NCBI RefSeq assembly: GCF_025905425.1
Contig: NZ_CP109603.1
Coordinates: forward strand, 4,604,501-4,668,500
Length of the DNA stretch: 64,000 nucleotides
From: Pseudomonas putida
GTDB taxonomy: Bacteria; Pseudomonadota; Gammaproteobacteria; Pseudomonadales; Pseudomonadaceae
Reading direction: 5' to 3'
Shown here: positions 56,115 through 64,000 of the stretch, piece by piece
How positions within the stretch are numbered: the stretch's first letter is position 1
Layout: every line of letters starts with the position of its first letter
Notes under the pieces: model-generated
Databases searched by the model: none
What the model was told of the DNA's origin: nothing
What the model saw: the letters and a program-made list of their open reading frames with translations, nothing else
Made by a program: the position numbers and the translations under genes

Positions 56115-56998
56115 TCAGCACCTATCAGGCCAGCTGCCAGGCCCGCGTCGACGCCGCCCTCGAACCGCTGTTCGAGGCACCCACCAAAGAACTCGAACGG
56201 CTCTACGCCGCCATGCGCTACAGCGTGATGAACGGCGGCAAACGTGTTCGTCCGCTGCTCGCCTACGCCGCCTGCGAAGCGCTGGGTGCGCCTGCCGAAC
56301 AGGCCAATGGCGCGGCCTGCGCGGTCGAGCTGATCCACGCCTATTCGCTGGTGCATGACGACCTGCCGGCCATGGACGACGACGACCTGCGTCGCGGCCA
56401 GCCGACCACCCACAAAGCTTTCGACGAAGCCTGCGCCATCCTCGCCGGCGACGGCCTGCAGAGCCTGGCCTTCAGCGCCCTGCTCGACCCACGCCTGAGC
56501 CCGCAGTCCGACACCCTTCGCTTGGCCATGGTCCAGGCCCTGGCCAAGGCTGCCGGCCCGGCGGGCATGGTGGGCGGCCAGGCCATCGACCTGGGTTCGG
56601 TTGGCATCAAGCTGGACCAGCAAGCACTGGAATTCATGCACCGGCACAAGACCGGCGCGCTGATCGAAGCCAGCGTGCGCCTGGGCGCCCTGGCCAGCGC
56701 CCGCGCCGAGCAGGTGCAACTGGATGCCTTGCAGACCTACGCACAGGCCATCGGCCTGGCGTTCCAGGTGCAGGACGACATCCTCGACGTAGAAAGCGAC
56801 ACCGCCACCCTGGGCAAGCGCCAGGGCGCCGACATCGCCCGTGACAAACCGACCTACCCGGCCCTGCTGGGCCTGGAAGCCGCCAAGGCCTATGCCATCG
56901 AACTGCGCGACCAGGCGCTGTTCGCATTGCAAGGCTTTGGTGAAAATGCCGAGCCGTTGCGGGCGCTGGCGCGCTATATCGTCGAACGCCGCAACTGA
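56111..56998 (+). CDS. ispA: Farnesyl diphosphate synthase
   Basis: 295 residues. Condenses IPP and DMAPP to geranyl and then farnesyl diphosphate. First Asp-rich motif in [26 protein letters not shown], second in [29 protein letters not shown] near the start. Translationally coupled to xseB. Confidence 0.97.
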   Translation: MISTYQASCQARVDAALEPLFEAPTKELERLYAAMRYSVMNGGKRVRPLLAYAACEALGAPAEQANGAACAVELIHAYSLVHDDLPAMDDDDLRRGQPTTHKAFDEACAILAGDGLQSLAFSALLDPRLSPQSDTLRLAMVQALAKAAGPAGMVGGQAIDLGSVGIKLDQQALEFMHRHKTGALIEASVRLGALASARAEQVQLDALQTYAQAIGLAFQVQDDILDVESDTATLGKRQGADIARDKPTYPALLGLEAAKAYAIELRDQALFALQGFGENAEPLRALARYIVERRN

Positions 56999-57101
56999 TT
57001 CATCAGGGCCGCCGAGCGGCCCCATGCTCCCCCCTCTGAATGGGCACTTTTCCCACAATGGGGTAAACTGCCGCGTCTTCACACCTATAACGACTCGCCT
57101 G

Positions 57102-58997
57102 ATGCCCACGACGTTTCAAGAGATCCCCCGCGAACGCCCGGTCACGCCGTTGCTCGACCGCGCTGACACGCCTGCCGGCCTGCGCCGGCTGGCCGAAGCC
57201 GACCTGGAGACCCTGGCCGACGAGTTGCGCCAGGAACTGCTCTACACCGTGGGTCAGACCGGTGGGCATTTTGGCGCCGGTCTGGGCGTGATCGAGCTGA
57301 CGATCGCCCTGCACTACGTCTTCGATACCCCGGACGACCGGCTGGTATGGGACGTCGGCCACCAGGCCTACCCGCACAAGATCCTCACTGGCCGTCGCCA
57401 GCGCATGCTCAGCCTGCGCCAGAAGGACGGCATCGCCGCCTTCCCGCGGCGCAGCGAGAGCGAGTACGACACCTTCGGCGTCGGCCACTCCAGCACCTCG
57501 ATCAGTGCAGCGCTGGGCATGGCCATCGCCGCCCGCCTGCAGAACAGCGCGCGCAAATCGATCGCGGTGATCGGCGACGGCGCCCTGACCGCCGGCATGG
57601 CCTTCGAGGCGTTGAACCACGCCCAGGAAGTCAACGCCGACATGCTGGTGATCCTCAACGACAACGACATGTCGATTTCGCGCAATGTCGGCGGCCTGTC
57701 CAACTACCTGGCCAAGATCCTCTCCAGCCGCACCTACGCAAGCATGCGCGAGGGCAGCAAGAAGGTGCTCTCGCGCCTGCCGGGCGCCTGGGAAATTGCC
57801 CGTCGCACCGAGGAATACGCCAAAGGCATGTTGGTCCCCGGCACCCTGTTCGAAGAGCTGGGCTGGAACTACATTGGCCCAATCGACGGCCACGACCTGC
57901 CGACCATGATCGCCACCCTGCGCAACATGCGTGACCTCAAAGGCCCGCAGTTCTTGCACGTGGTGACCAAAAAGGGCAAGGGCTTCGCCCCCGCCGAGGT
58001 CGACCCGATTGGCTACCACGCCATCACCAAGCTCGAACCTGCCGACAAGCCCGCCGCGCCGAAGAAGGCCAGCGGGCCAAAGTATTCCGCCGTGTTCGGC
58101 CAGTGGCTGTGCGACATGGCGGCCAGCGACAAGCGCCTGGTCGGTATCACCCCGGCGATGAAGGAAGGCTCTGACCTGGTCGACTTCAGCGAACGCTACC
58201 CGGAGCGCTACTTCGACGTGGCGATTGCCGAACAGCACGCCGTCACGCTGGCGGCGGGCATGGCCTGCGAAGGCAGCAAGCCGGTGGTGGCGATCTATTC
58301 GACATTCCTGCAGCGCGCCTATGACCAACTGATCCACGACGTGGCGGTGCAGAACCTTGATGTGCTGTTCGCCATCGACCGCGCCGGCCTGGTCGGCGAA
58401 GACGGCCCGACCCACGCCGGCAGCTACGACCTGTCGTACCTGCGCTGCATCCCCGGCATGCTGGTGATGACCCCGAGCGACGAAAACGAGCTGCGCCAGA
58501 TGCTCACTACCGGCCACCTGTACAACGGCCCGGCGGCAGTGCGCTACCCGCGTGGTACCGGCCCCAACGCCCCGATCAGTGGCGGCCTCGAACCCCTGGA
58601 AATCGGCAAGGGCGTCATCCGCCGCCAGGGTGAAAAAGTCGCCCTGCTGGTGTTTGGCGTGCAGTTGAGCGAGGCCTTGCAAGTTGCCGAGCAGATCAAT
58701 GCCACCGTGGTCGACATGCGCTTCGTCAAGCCGCTGGACGAAGCACTGGTACTCGAACTGGCTGCCAGCCATGAGCTGCTGGTGACCCTCGAAGAGAACG
58801 CCATCATGGGAGGTGCGGGGGCTGCAGTGGGTGAGTTCCTGGCCAGCCAGGCCGTGGTCAAGCCGCTGCTGCACCTGGGCTTGCCGGACATCTATGTCGA
58901 GCATGCCAAGCCTGCGCAGATGCTGGCTGAGTGTGGGCTGGATGCTGCTGGCATCGAAGCTTCGGTGAAAGGCCGGATGGCAAAGCTGGGCCTTTAG
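57102..58997 (+). CDS. dxs: 1-deoxy-D-xylulose-5-phosphate synthase
   Basis: TPP-dependent first enzyme of the MEP isoprenoid pathway (pyruvate + glyceraldehyde 3-phosphate). 631 residues. Seen: [77 protein letters not shown], and [22 protein letters not shown] 57102 ([13 protein letters not shown]) gives family length; the in-frame extension back into ispA is rejected. Confidence 0.97.
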   Translation: MPTTFQEIPRERPVTPLLDRADTPAGLRRLAEADLETLADELRQELLYTVGQTGGHFGAGLGVIELTIALHYVFDTPDDRLVWDVGHQAYPHKILTGRRQRMLSLRQKDGIAAFPRRSESEYDTFGVGHSSTSISAALGMAIAARLQNSARKSIAVIGDGALTAGMAFEALNHAQEVNADMLVILNDNDMSISRNVGGLSNYLAKILSSRTYASMREGSKKVLSRLPGAWEIARRTEEYAKGMLVPGTLFEELGWNYIGPIDGHDLPTMIATLRNMRDLKGPQFLHVVTKKGKGFAPAEVDPIGYHAITKLEPADKPAAPKKASGPKYSAVFGQWLCDMAASDKRLVGITPAMKEGSDLVDFSERYPERYFDVAIAEQHAVTLAAGMACEGSKPVVAIYSTFLQRAYDQLIHDVAVQNLDVLFAIDRAGLVGEDGPTHAGSYDLSYLRCIPGMLVMTPSDENELRQMLTTGHLYNGPAAVRYPRGTGPNAPISGGLEPLEIGKGVIRRQGEKVALLVFGVQLSEALQVAEQINATVVDMRFVKPLDEALVLELAASHELLVTLEENAIMGGAGAAVGEFLASQAVVKPLLHLGLPDIYVEHAKPAQMLAECGLDAAGIEASVKGRMAKLGL

Positions 58998-59021
58998 ATC
59001 CTTGGGGCCGCTTTGCGGCCC

Positions 59022-59088
59022 ATCGCGACGCAAGGCCGCTCCTACAGGGACCGCGCTGATCTTTGTAGGAGCGGCCTTGCGTCGCGAT
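59022..59088. repeat. REPIN (class B) between dxs and btuB
   Basis: Perfect 25-base arms ATCGCGACGCAAGGCCGCTC+CTACA (59022-59046) and reverse complement (59064-59088). Same class as the REPs beside the RAYT gene. Confidence 0.93.
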
Positions 59089-59121
59089 CGAGGGCACAGC
59101 CCTCGCAAAATGGAACTGCCC

Positions 59122-60996
59122 ATGAAAATCCCGAGCTTCACCGCCACCCTCCTGTGCCTGCCGCTGCCGCTTCTGGCCACTGAACGCGACAACGCCCTAA
59201 AACTCCCCGACGTATTGATCAGCGCCAACCGCCAAGTCGAGTCACGCACCGCCACCAGCGCGGCCAACACCGTCTTCACCCGCGCCGACATCGACCGCCT
59301 GCAACCCACCAACGTCACCGACCTGCTGGCCCGCGTCCCAGGCGTGCAAGTCGCGCCCACCGGGGGGCGCGGCAGCCTGCCCGGCATTTTCATCCGCGGC
59401 ACCAAGGCGGCGCAGAGCCTGGTACTGGTCGATGGCGTACGCATCGCCAATGCCACCTCTGGCGACAGTGGCCTGCAATTTCTTACCGTCGATCAGATCG
59501 AGCGTGTCGAAGTGCTGCGCGGCTCCCGCTCGGCCATCTACGGCAGCGACGCCATCGGCGGCGTGATCCAGATCTTCACCCGGCGCAGTAGCGGCCCTGG
59601 CCTGCAACCGCGCCTGCGCCTGGCCGCCGGCAGCAACCAGACCTGGCAACGTAGCCTGGGCCTGGCCGGTGGCGACGACGCCACTCGCTTCAACCTGGGC
59701 GCCAGCCTGGACGAGACTGCCGGCATCGACGCCACCGGCCCGTCCTTCGCCAGCGATGGCGACCATGACGCGTACCGCAACAGGTCATTCAACCTCAGCC
59801 TCAGTCACACCTTCGGCGAACGCTTCGAGGCCGGCCTCAACCTGCTCGACAGCCATGGGCGCAGTGAATACGACAACCCGTACGGGCGCTTCGACCCGGT
59901 TACCTTCGAGAGTTTCGGGCAAAAGCCCTACACCGACTTCAGCGTCAGCAGCCTGGGCACCTACTTCGATGCCCAGCTCAGCGACACCTGGCATTCACGC
60001 CTGGAACTTGCCCACAGCGAAAACCGTGACGACAAACGCGACAAGCTCAGCGATGAGCGCTCCGTGTTCAACACGTATCGCGATCAAGTTACCTGGCAAA
60101 ACGACCTGGCCTTGAACGACCGGCACACGCTGCTGATCGGCGGCGACTGGTACCAAGACCGGGTGCACGGCAGCACCGACTTCACCGAGGACAGCCGCTG
60201 GAACCGCGCCGCCTTCGTTCAACATCGTTACAAAGGTGAGCGGTTCTCCACCGAACTGGGCGTACGCCGCGACCAGAACCAGCAGTTCGGCGGCCAGACC
60301 ACCTGGAGCGGTAGCCTTACCCTGCCACTGAACGCGCACAACGATGTGCTGCTGTCCTACAGCGAAGGCTTCCGGGCACCGACGTTCAACGACCTGTATT
60401 ACCCACAGTTCAGCAACCCAGACCTGAGCCCGGAGCACTCCAAAAGCTACGAATTGCAATGGCGCAGCCAGCTCACCGCAGACAGCCGCCTGGAGACTTC
60501 GCTGTACCGCACCGACCTGCGCGACGCGATCATCTTTGGCCAGGACTCGATCCCACGCAATGTCGCCTCGGCGCGCATCAACGGCCTTGAACTGTCGCTG
60601 GACCAGCAATGGGGCGCTTGGCGCAGCCAACTTGGCCTGGCGCTGATCGACCCACGTGACCGCGACAGTGGCCATACCCTCGCCCGCCGAGCTCGCCGTA
60701 CCTTGAGCCTGGACCTGGACCGAGCATTTGGACCGTTCAGCGTGGGCGGGAACTGGCAGGCCGTCAGCGCCAGCTACGATGACGAAGCCAACCGCAACCG
60801 GCTCGCCGGCTTCGGCCTGCTTGGCCTGCGCGGTAGCTGGGCGGCAACGGATGAACTGAAACTGGAAGCGAAGCTGGACAACCTGTTGGATCACAGCCAC
60901 AGCCGCGCCCTGTACAGCTATGAAGGCGCCAGCCACCGCTACCGCGAAGAAGGCCGCACGCTGTTGTTCAGCGTCACCTGGACGCCGGCGCTCTAG
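59122..60996 (+). CDS. btuB: TonB-dependent vitamin B12 outer-membrane receptor
   Basis: 624 residues. Signal peptide MKIPSFTATLLCLPLPLLAT; TonB box region KLPDVLISANRQ; plug TNVTDLLARVPGVQVAPTGGRGSLPGIFIRGT and EVLRGSRSAIYGSDAIGGVIQIFTRR; barrel ending LLFSVTWTPAL. No STN domain. The convergent btuF supports B12 as ligand, and EutBC in this window needs B12. ATG 59122 is chosen (TGGAA upstream); ATG 59110 is possible. Its 3' end overlaps btuF on the other strand by 23 bases. Confidence 0.92.
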   Translation: MKIPSFTATLLCLPLPLLATERDNALKLPDVLISANRQVESRTATSAANTVFTRADIDRLQPTNVTDLLARVPGVQVAPTGGRGSLPGIFIRGTKAAQSLVLVDGVRIANATSGDSGLQFLTVDQIERVEVLRGSRSAIYGSDAIGGVIQIFTRRSSGPGLQPRLRLAAGSNQTWQRSLGLAGGDDATRFNLGASLDETAGIDATGPSFASDGDHDAYRNRSFNLSLSHTFGERFEAGLNLLDSHGRSEYDNPYGRFDPVTFESFGQKPYTDFSVSSLGTYFDAQLSDTWHSRLELAHSENRDDKRDKLSDERSVFNTYRDQVTWQNDLALNDRHTLLIGGDWYQDRVHGSTDFTEDSRWNRAAFVQHRYKGERFSTELGVRRDQNQQFGGQTTWSGSLTLPLNAHNDVLLSYSEGFRAPTFNDLYYPQFSNPDLSPEHSKSYELQWRSQLTADSRLETSLYRTDLRDAIIFGQDSIPRNVASARINGLELSLDQQWGAWRSQLGLALIDPRDRDSGHTLARRARRTLSLDLDRAFGPFSVGGNWQAVSASYDDEANRNRLAGFGLLGLRGSWAATDELKLEAKLDNLLDHSHSRALYSYEGASHRYREEGRTLLFSVTWTPAL

Positions 60997-61786
60997 CGTC
61001 GAGCAACGCGCACAGGCGGGCGGTGGCCTCGATCATCTGCCCACTGGGCCGCTCCAACCCCTTGTCCGGCACGACCAGCAAACGATCATCGGCCACCGCA
61101 GCGAGGCGTGGCCAGGCCCTCCAGCTGTCCAGCTGGGCCTGATCACCCGCCAGAATCACCTGGGGGTTTTGCAGCAGCACCGATTCCACGCTCACCTGTG
61201 GTGCCGGCTGGCTCAGGTCGGCGAAGACATTGCGCGCGCCGCACACGGCCAGGGCATCACTGACCACCTGCCGGCCCCCGAGGGTGTACAACGGCCGGTC
61301 CCAAACCTGGTAAAACACCCGCAGCGGCTGCTCACGCCGATACTGCTCGCGCAGTTGCCGCAGCCTCTCGCGCAGGGCTTGCGCATAGTGCCGCCCCTGC
61401 TCGTCACGGCCAACGCGCCGGGCGATGGCCTCGATCTGATCGATCAACTGGTTGATGTCGTGAGGTTCGGCACTGAAGGTGGCAATGCCCAGGCGCTTGA
61501 GCTGATCCCGCTGTGCAGGCGCCACACTGCCGGGCCAAAGCAGCAACAGATCAGGCTGCAAGCTGAGCAGGCGCTCCATGTTCAGTTGCCCTTGGCGGCC
61601 GACCGAAGGCACATCACGCAACGCTGGCGGGCGATCACCGCCGTCGAGCACGCCGACCAGCAGGTCATCGGCGTGCAGCTCAAGCATGATTTCGCTCATC
61701 GAAGGCGCCAGGCTCACGACCCGCAGCCGCTCACCGGCACTGGCGGTACAGGCGCACAGCGCCAGCAGCCAGAGGAAGACGCGCAT
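60974..61786 (-). CDS. btuF: Cobalamin-binding periplasmic protein (BtuF-like)
   Basis: 270 residues. Signal peptide [48 protein letters not shown] is the BtuF/FhuD-type start; also LNMERLLSLQPDLLLLWPGSVAP. Periplasmic carrier of B12. No BtuC or BtuD genes are adjacent. Immediately downstream of a small membrane protein gene. Confidence 0.9.
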   Translation of the reverse strand: MRVFLWLLALCACTASAGERLRVVSLAPSMSEIMLELHADDLLVGVLDGGDRPPALRDVPSVGRQGQLNMERLLSLQPDLLLLWPGSVAPAQRDQLKRLGIATFSAEPHDINQLIDQIEAIARRVGRDEQGRHYAQALRERLRQLREQYRREQPLRVFYQVWDRPLYTLGGRQVVSDALAVCGARNVFADLSQPAPQVSVESVLLQNPQVILAGDQAQLDSWRAWPRLAAVADDRLLVVPDKGLERPSGQMIEATARLCALLDARAPASR

Positions 61787-62205
61787 CAGCCCAGCTGACG
61801 CGGGATGCGGTACAGGTAGAGCACCACCACAGTCGATACTGCCAGGAGGATCTGCGGCACAGCCTCAAGCCCCACCAACACGGACAGCGCGGCGACCCAG
61901 GCAGGGAAGCAGGCATACAGCATGGCCATGCGCCGCACCCGCGCCAATTCGATCCAGGCTGCCGGCTCTTCGGCGCTGCCGAGCACCTTGGAGGTGGCGA
62001 TCAGCGCACGCTTGTAGGCACCAAAACGCGGCAGGCTGAGGAACATGGTCGCCGCACCGGCGATGAACAGTGGCATGGCCAGCACCGGGATCAACCCATC
62101 ACCGCCACCAAATGCCCAGGCCATCACCGGCAGCGGCACCAGGCCCACCGCCAGGTATTGCCACCAGGCCAGCGCCAGGCGTCGCTTGACCTCGGCGCGA
62201 GTCAC
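61786..62205 (-). CDS. Hypothetical small inner-membrane protein
   Basis: 139 residues with about four hydrophobic helices in two pairs ([36 protein letters not shown]; then [34 protein letters not shown]) around a basic/amphipathic middle. No family recognised. It overlaps ribA by four bases and touches btuF, so ribA, this gene and btuF form one unit. Confidence 0.82.
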   Translation of the reverse strand: MTRAEVKRRLALAWWQYLAVGLVPLPVMAWAFGGGDGLIPVLAMPLFIAGAATMFLSLPRFGAYKRALIATSKVLGSAEEPAAWIELARVRRMAMLYACFPAWVAALSVLVGLEAVPQILLAVSTVVVLYLYRIPRQLG

Positions 62206-62819
62206 GCCTGGGGCACCTCGCCTTGGTGTTCGTTGCCCAGCATGTGCCCGAGCTTGCCGGCTTTGGTCGCCAGGTAGTAGCGGTTGTGCGGGTTGTGGCC
62301 GGTATGCAGCGGCACGCGTTCGGCAACGACGATATTCATGTCGGTCAGTGCCTTGACCTTGCGCGGGTTGTTGGTCATCAGGCGCAGCGATTTCACGCCC
62401 AGGTGCTCAAGCATCGGCAGGCAGATCGCGTAGTCTCGCTGGTCGGCAGCGAAGCCCAGGCGTTCGTTAGCTTCGACGGTATCGGCGCCACCATCTTGCA
62501 GCTCATAAGCGCGGATCTTGTTCAACAGGCCGATGCCACGGCCTTCCTGGCGCAGGTACAGCAGCACGCCACGGCCTTCGCGGGCGATGGCCTGCAGGGC
62601 GGCTTCCAGTTGCGAACCACAGTCGCAACGCTGGCTGAACAGGGCATCGCCGGTCAGGCACTCGGAGTGCAGACGCCCCAGCACCGGCTCGCCATCGGCA
62701 ATATCACCCAGGCTGAGCACCACGTGCTCACGGCCGGTGGCTTCTTCGAGGAAACCATGCATGGTGAAGGTCGCAAAGGGAGTCGGAAGTTTAGAGGCGG
62801 CAACAAAGACGACGGGCAC
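62202..62819 (-). CDS. ribA: GTP cyclohydrolase II
   Basis: First committed step of riboflavin synthesis from GTP. 205 residues. Zinc cysteines in [52 protein letters not shown] and [15 protein letters not shown] are the other signatures. The start is GTG 62819 with CAGGAGCACAAC upstream. No riboswitch is seen before it. Confidence 0.96.
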   Translation of the reverse strand: MPVVFVAASKLPTPFATFTMHGFLEEATGREHVVLSLGDIADGEPVLGRLHSECLTGDALFSQRCDCGSQLEAALQAIAREGRGVLLYLRQEGRGIGLLNKIRAYELQDGGADTVEANERLGFAADQRDYAICLPMLEHLGVKSLRLMTNNPRKVKALTDMNIVVAERVPLHTGHNPHNRYYLATKAGKLGHMLGNEHQGEVPQA

Positions 62820-62940
62820 GTTGTGCTCCTGAATAAGTTGGAAATTTCTCGTGAGGCGATTGTATCAGCAGGTCGGCGCCTGCGCGCTCGTTGAATACCG
62901 ACGGTTAAGATCGAAAAGTTCGATGCTTAGCAGCGCGACA

Positions 62941-63684
62941 TCACCGCGACTGGCTGTCGGCAGCGAATGGATACGGCTGCTTCCAGTGCTCGAAAATCGG
63001 CTTCAATTCACCACTGCGCACCAGCTCGGCCATGCGCTTGTCGAACAGATCTCGCAGCGCCTTGGACTGATCATTGTGGGCGAACGCCAGGTACAGCGGT
63101 AATTCGGCTACGTGGGTTATACGAAAGCGCGCGGGGTCAGAAGCCTGGCCAAGCACGTACTCGACCTCGGTCAGCGCATCGATGTAGAAGTCCACGCGGT
63201 CATGCTCAAGCATCGGCAGAATGCCTTCGCGGCGCTGGATCTCGCGGAAGTTGTGCACATTGGGCAAGTAGCTGGCGTAATCGTAGCCACGCACCCAGGC
63301 CAGGCGATACTGGCCGACCGTGCTCGGGGTAGGCACAGGCTTGCCGGCAAGCCCCAAGGCATAGATATGGTCCATGTCGAAGTGCCAACGCGGGTAGAGG
63401 TTGTCGTCACTCTCGTCCTTGTAGGAGCCTACCCAGGCATCGGCCTCGCCACGTTTGACCAGCCCCACCGCACGGCTGTAGGGCGCGCTCTGGGTGACGA
63501 CCTTGACCCCGGCAGGCTCGAACACCTTGCGCAGTACATCCCAGGCAACCCCGGTACCGTCGGCGTTGGTGTAGTCGAGCCATTCTTCGCTGACCAGATG
63601 GACCTGCTTCGGCACACCTTCGGCCGCCCCCACCCAGGGAGCAAAACCCAGCAGTATTGCCAACAGCACAGTCCTTATGGCCAT
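62941..63684 (-). CDS. Periplasmic solute-binding protein (SBP_bac_3-like)
   Basis: 247 residues. Signal peptide MAIRTVLLAILLGFAPWVGA. Amino-acid-type binding-protein fold: DVLRKVFEPAGVKVVTQSAPYSRAVGLVKRGEADAWVGSY, and C-terminal LRDLFDKRMAELVRSGELKPIFEHW. No permease or ATPase genes are adjacent, so it may be a lone sensor or binding protein. ATG 63684 has GGGAGCGCGTGA. Confidence 0.88.
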   Translation of the reverse strand: MAIRTVLLAILLGFAPWVGAAEGVPKQVHLVSEEWLDYTNADGTGVAWDVLRKVFEPAGVKVVTQSAPYSRAVGLVKRGEADAWVGSYKDESDDNLYPRWHFDMDHIYALGLAGKPVPTPSTVGQYRLAWVRGYDYASYLPNVHNFREIQRREGILPMLEHDRVDFYIDALTEVEYVLGQASDPARFRITHVAELPLYLAFAHNDQSKALRDLFDKRMAELVRSGELKPIFEHWKQPYPFAADSQSR

Positions 63685-63700
63685 TCACGCGCTCCCTGTC

Positions 63701-64000
63701 TCAGGCAACCGCCCACACCAGAACCTGCATGCCCAGCCAGGCAAACACGCCGGCCAGGATATCGTCGAGCATGATCCCGACCCCGCCATGCACATGGCGG
63801 TCGATCCAGCGGATCGGCCACGGCTTGAGGATGTCGAAGAAGCGGAACATCAGGAACCCTGCCAGCAACCATTGCCAGCCCTCCGGCACCAGCCAGAGGG
63901 TGATCCACATGCCGACCATCTCGTCCCAGACAATGCCTTCATGATCGTGCACGCGCAAGTCATTGGCGACTTTGCCGCACAGCCAGAAGCCAAACAGCAT
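63701..64000 (-). CDS. pgpA: Phosphatidylglycerophosphatase A, 5' part outside window
   Basis: The last 99 codons are visible; the gene continues past the right edge. Removes phosphate from phosphatidylglycerol phosphate. Family residues seen: VHDHEGIVWDEMVGMWITL, LAGFLMFRFFDILKPWPIRWIDRHVHGGVGIMLDDILAGVFAW. The Met at the edge is probably internal. In Pseudomonas pgpA usually follows thiL. Confidence 0.94.
   Translation of the reverse strand: MLFGFWLCGKVANDLRVHDHEGIVWDEMVGMWITLWLVPEGWQWLLAGFLMFRFFDILKPWPIRWIDRHVHGGVGIMLDDILAGVFAWLGMQVLVWAVA

Noticed and set aside
58998..59121. Cobalamin riboswitch before btuB
   Set aside because: No B12-box-like sequence could be found; the gap is a REPIN.

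Overview
GC-rich chromosomal DNA from a fluorescent pseudomonad of the Pseudomonas putida group. The evidence is gene content and order (speA, sui1, dsbD-aroQ-accBC, acoR-acoXABC-bdh, mpl-ubiX, eatR-aldehyde dehydrogenase-eat-eutBC, mtfA, ppa, ribB-xseB-ispA-dxs-btuB, ribA, pgpA), which matches my memory of P. putida reference genomes, together with many Pseudomonas-type REP hairpins. No tRNA, rRNA, CRISPR array or prophage was seen.

Layout. 1-18.8 kb is mostly housekeeping: a periplasmic alpha-2-macroglobulin lipoprotein, a MATE exporter, a REP-associated tyrosine transposase (RAYT) between REPs, arginine decarboxylase, Sui1, a Nudix hydrolase, a DUF2333 protein, a two-receiver diguanylate cyclase, a chemoreceptor, DsbD, AroQ and the biotin subunits of acetyl-CoA carboxylase. 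18.86-20.10 kb is an IS110-family element inserted in a REP pair. 20.2-27.7 kb is the acetoin/2,3-butanediol module with its sigma-54 activator. 27.7-28.2 kb is a 179-bp tandem repeat built on REP pairs, followed by a MORN-repeat/C13-peptidase lipoprotein. 30-33 kb holds a Rossmann protein and an overlapping mpl-ubiX-lipoprotein operon. 33-40.8 kb is the ethanolamine module: sigma-54 activator, aldehyde dehydrogenase, permease, ammonia-lyase. 40.9-43.6 kb is a GNAT, DedA, MtfA and pyrophosphatase. 43.8-54.6 kb is accessory: a degenerate S24-type repressor, two back-to-back sigma/anti-sigma/TonB-receptor systems with Fur-like boxes, and an orphan zeta-toxin-like kinase. 54.8-64 kb is cofactor and isoprenoid metabolism: FMN riboswitch-ribB, xseB-ispA-dxs, btuB/btuF, ribA, a solute-binding protein and pgpA (cut by the window edge).

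Main discovery. The 5' noncoding end of the IS110 element reads as a bridge RNA. One hairpin loop carries two segments matching the two halves of the REP target. A second loop carries two segments matching the two ends of the element. All four abut the same CT dinucleotide. This fixes the element ends, reconstructs the empty site as an intact inverted REP pair, explains insertion into REPs, and implies a promoter made only in the circular form. Other notable items are a REP pair inserted in frame inside the ethanolamine regulator gene, and the MORN/C13 lipoprotein.
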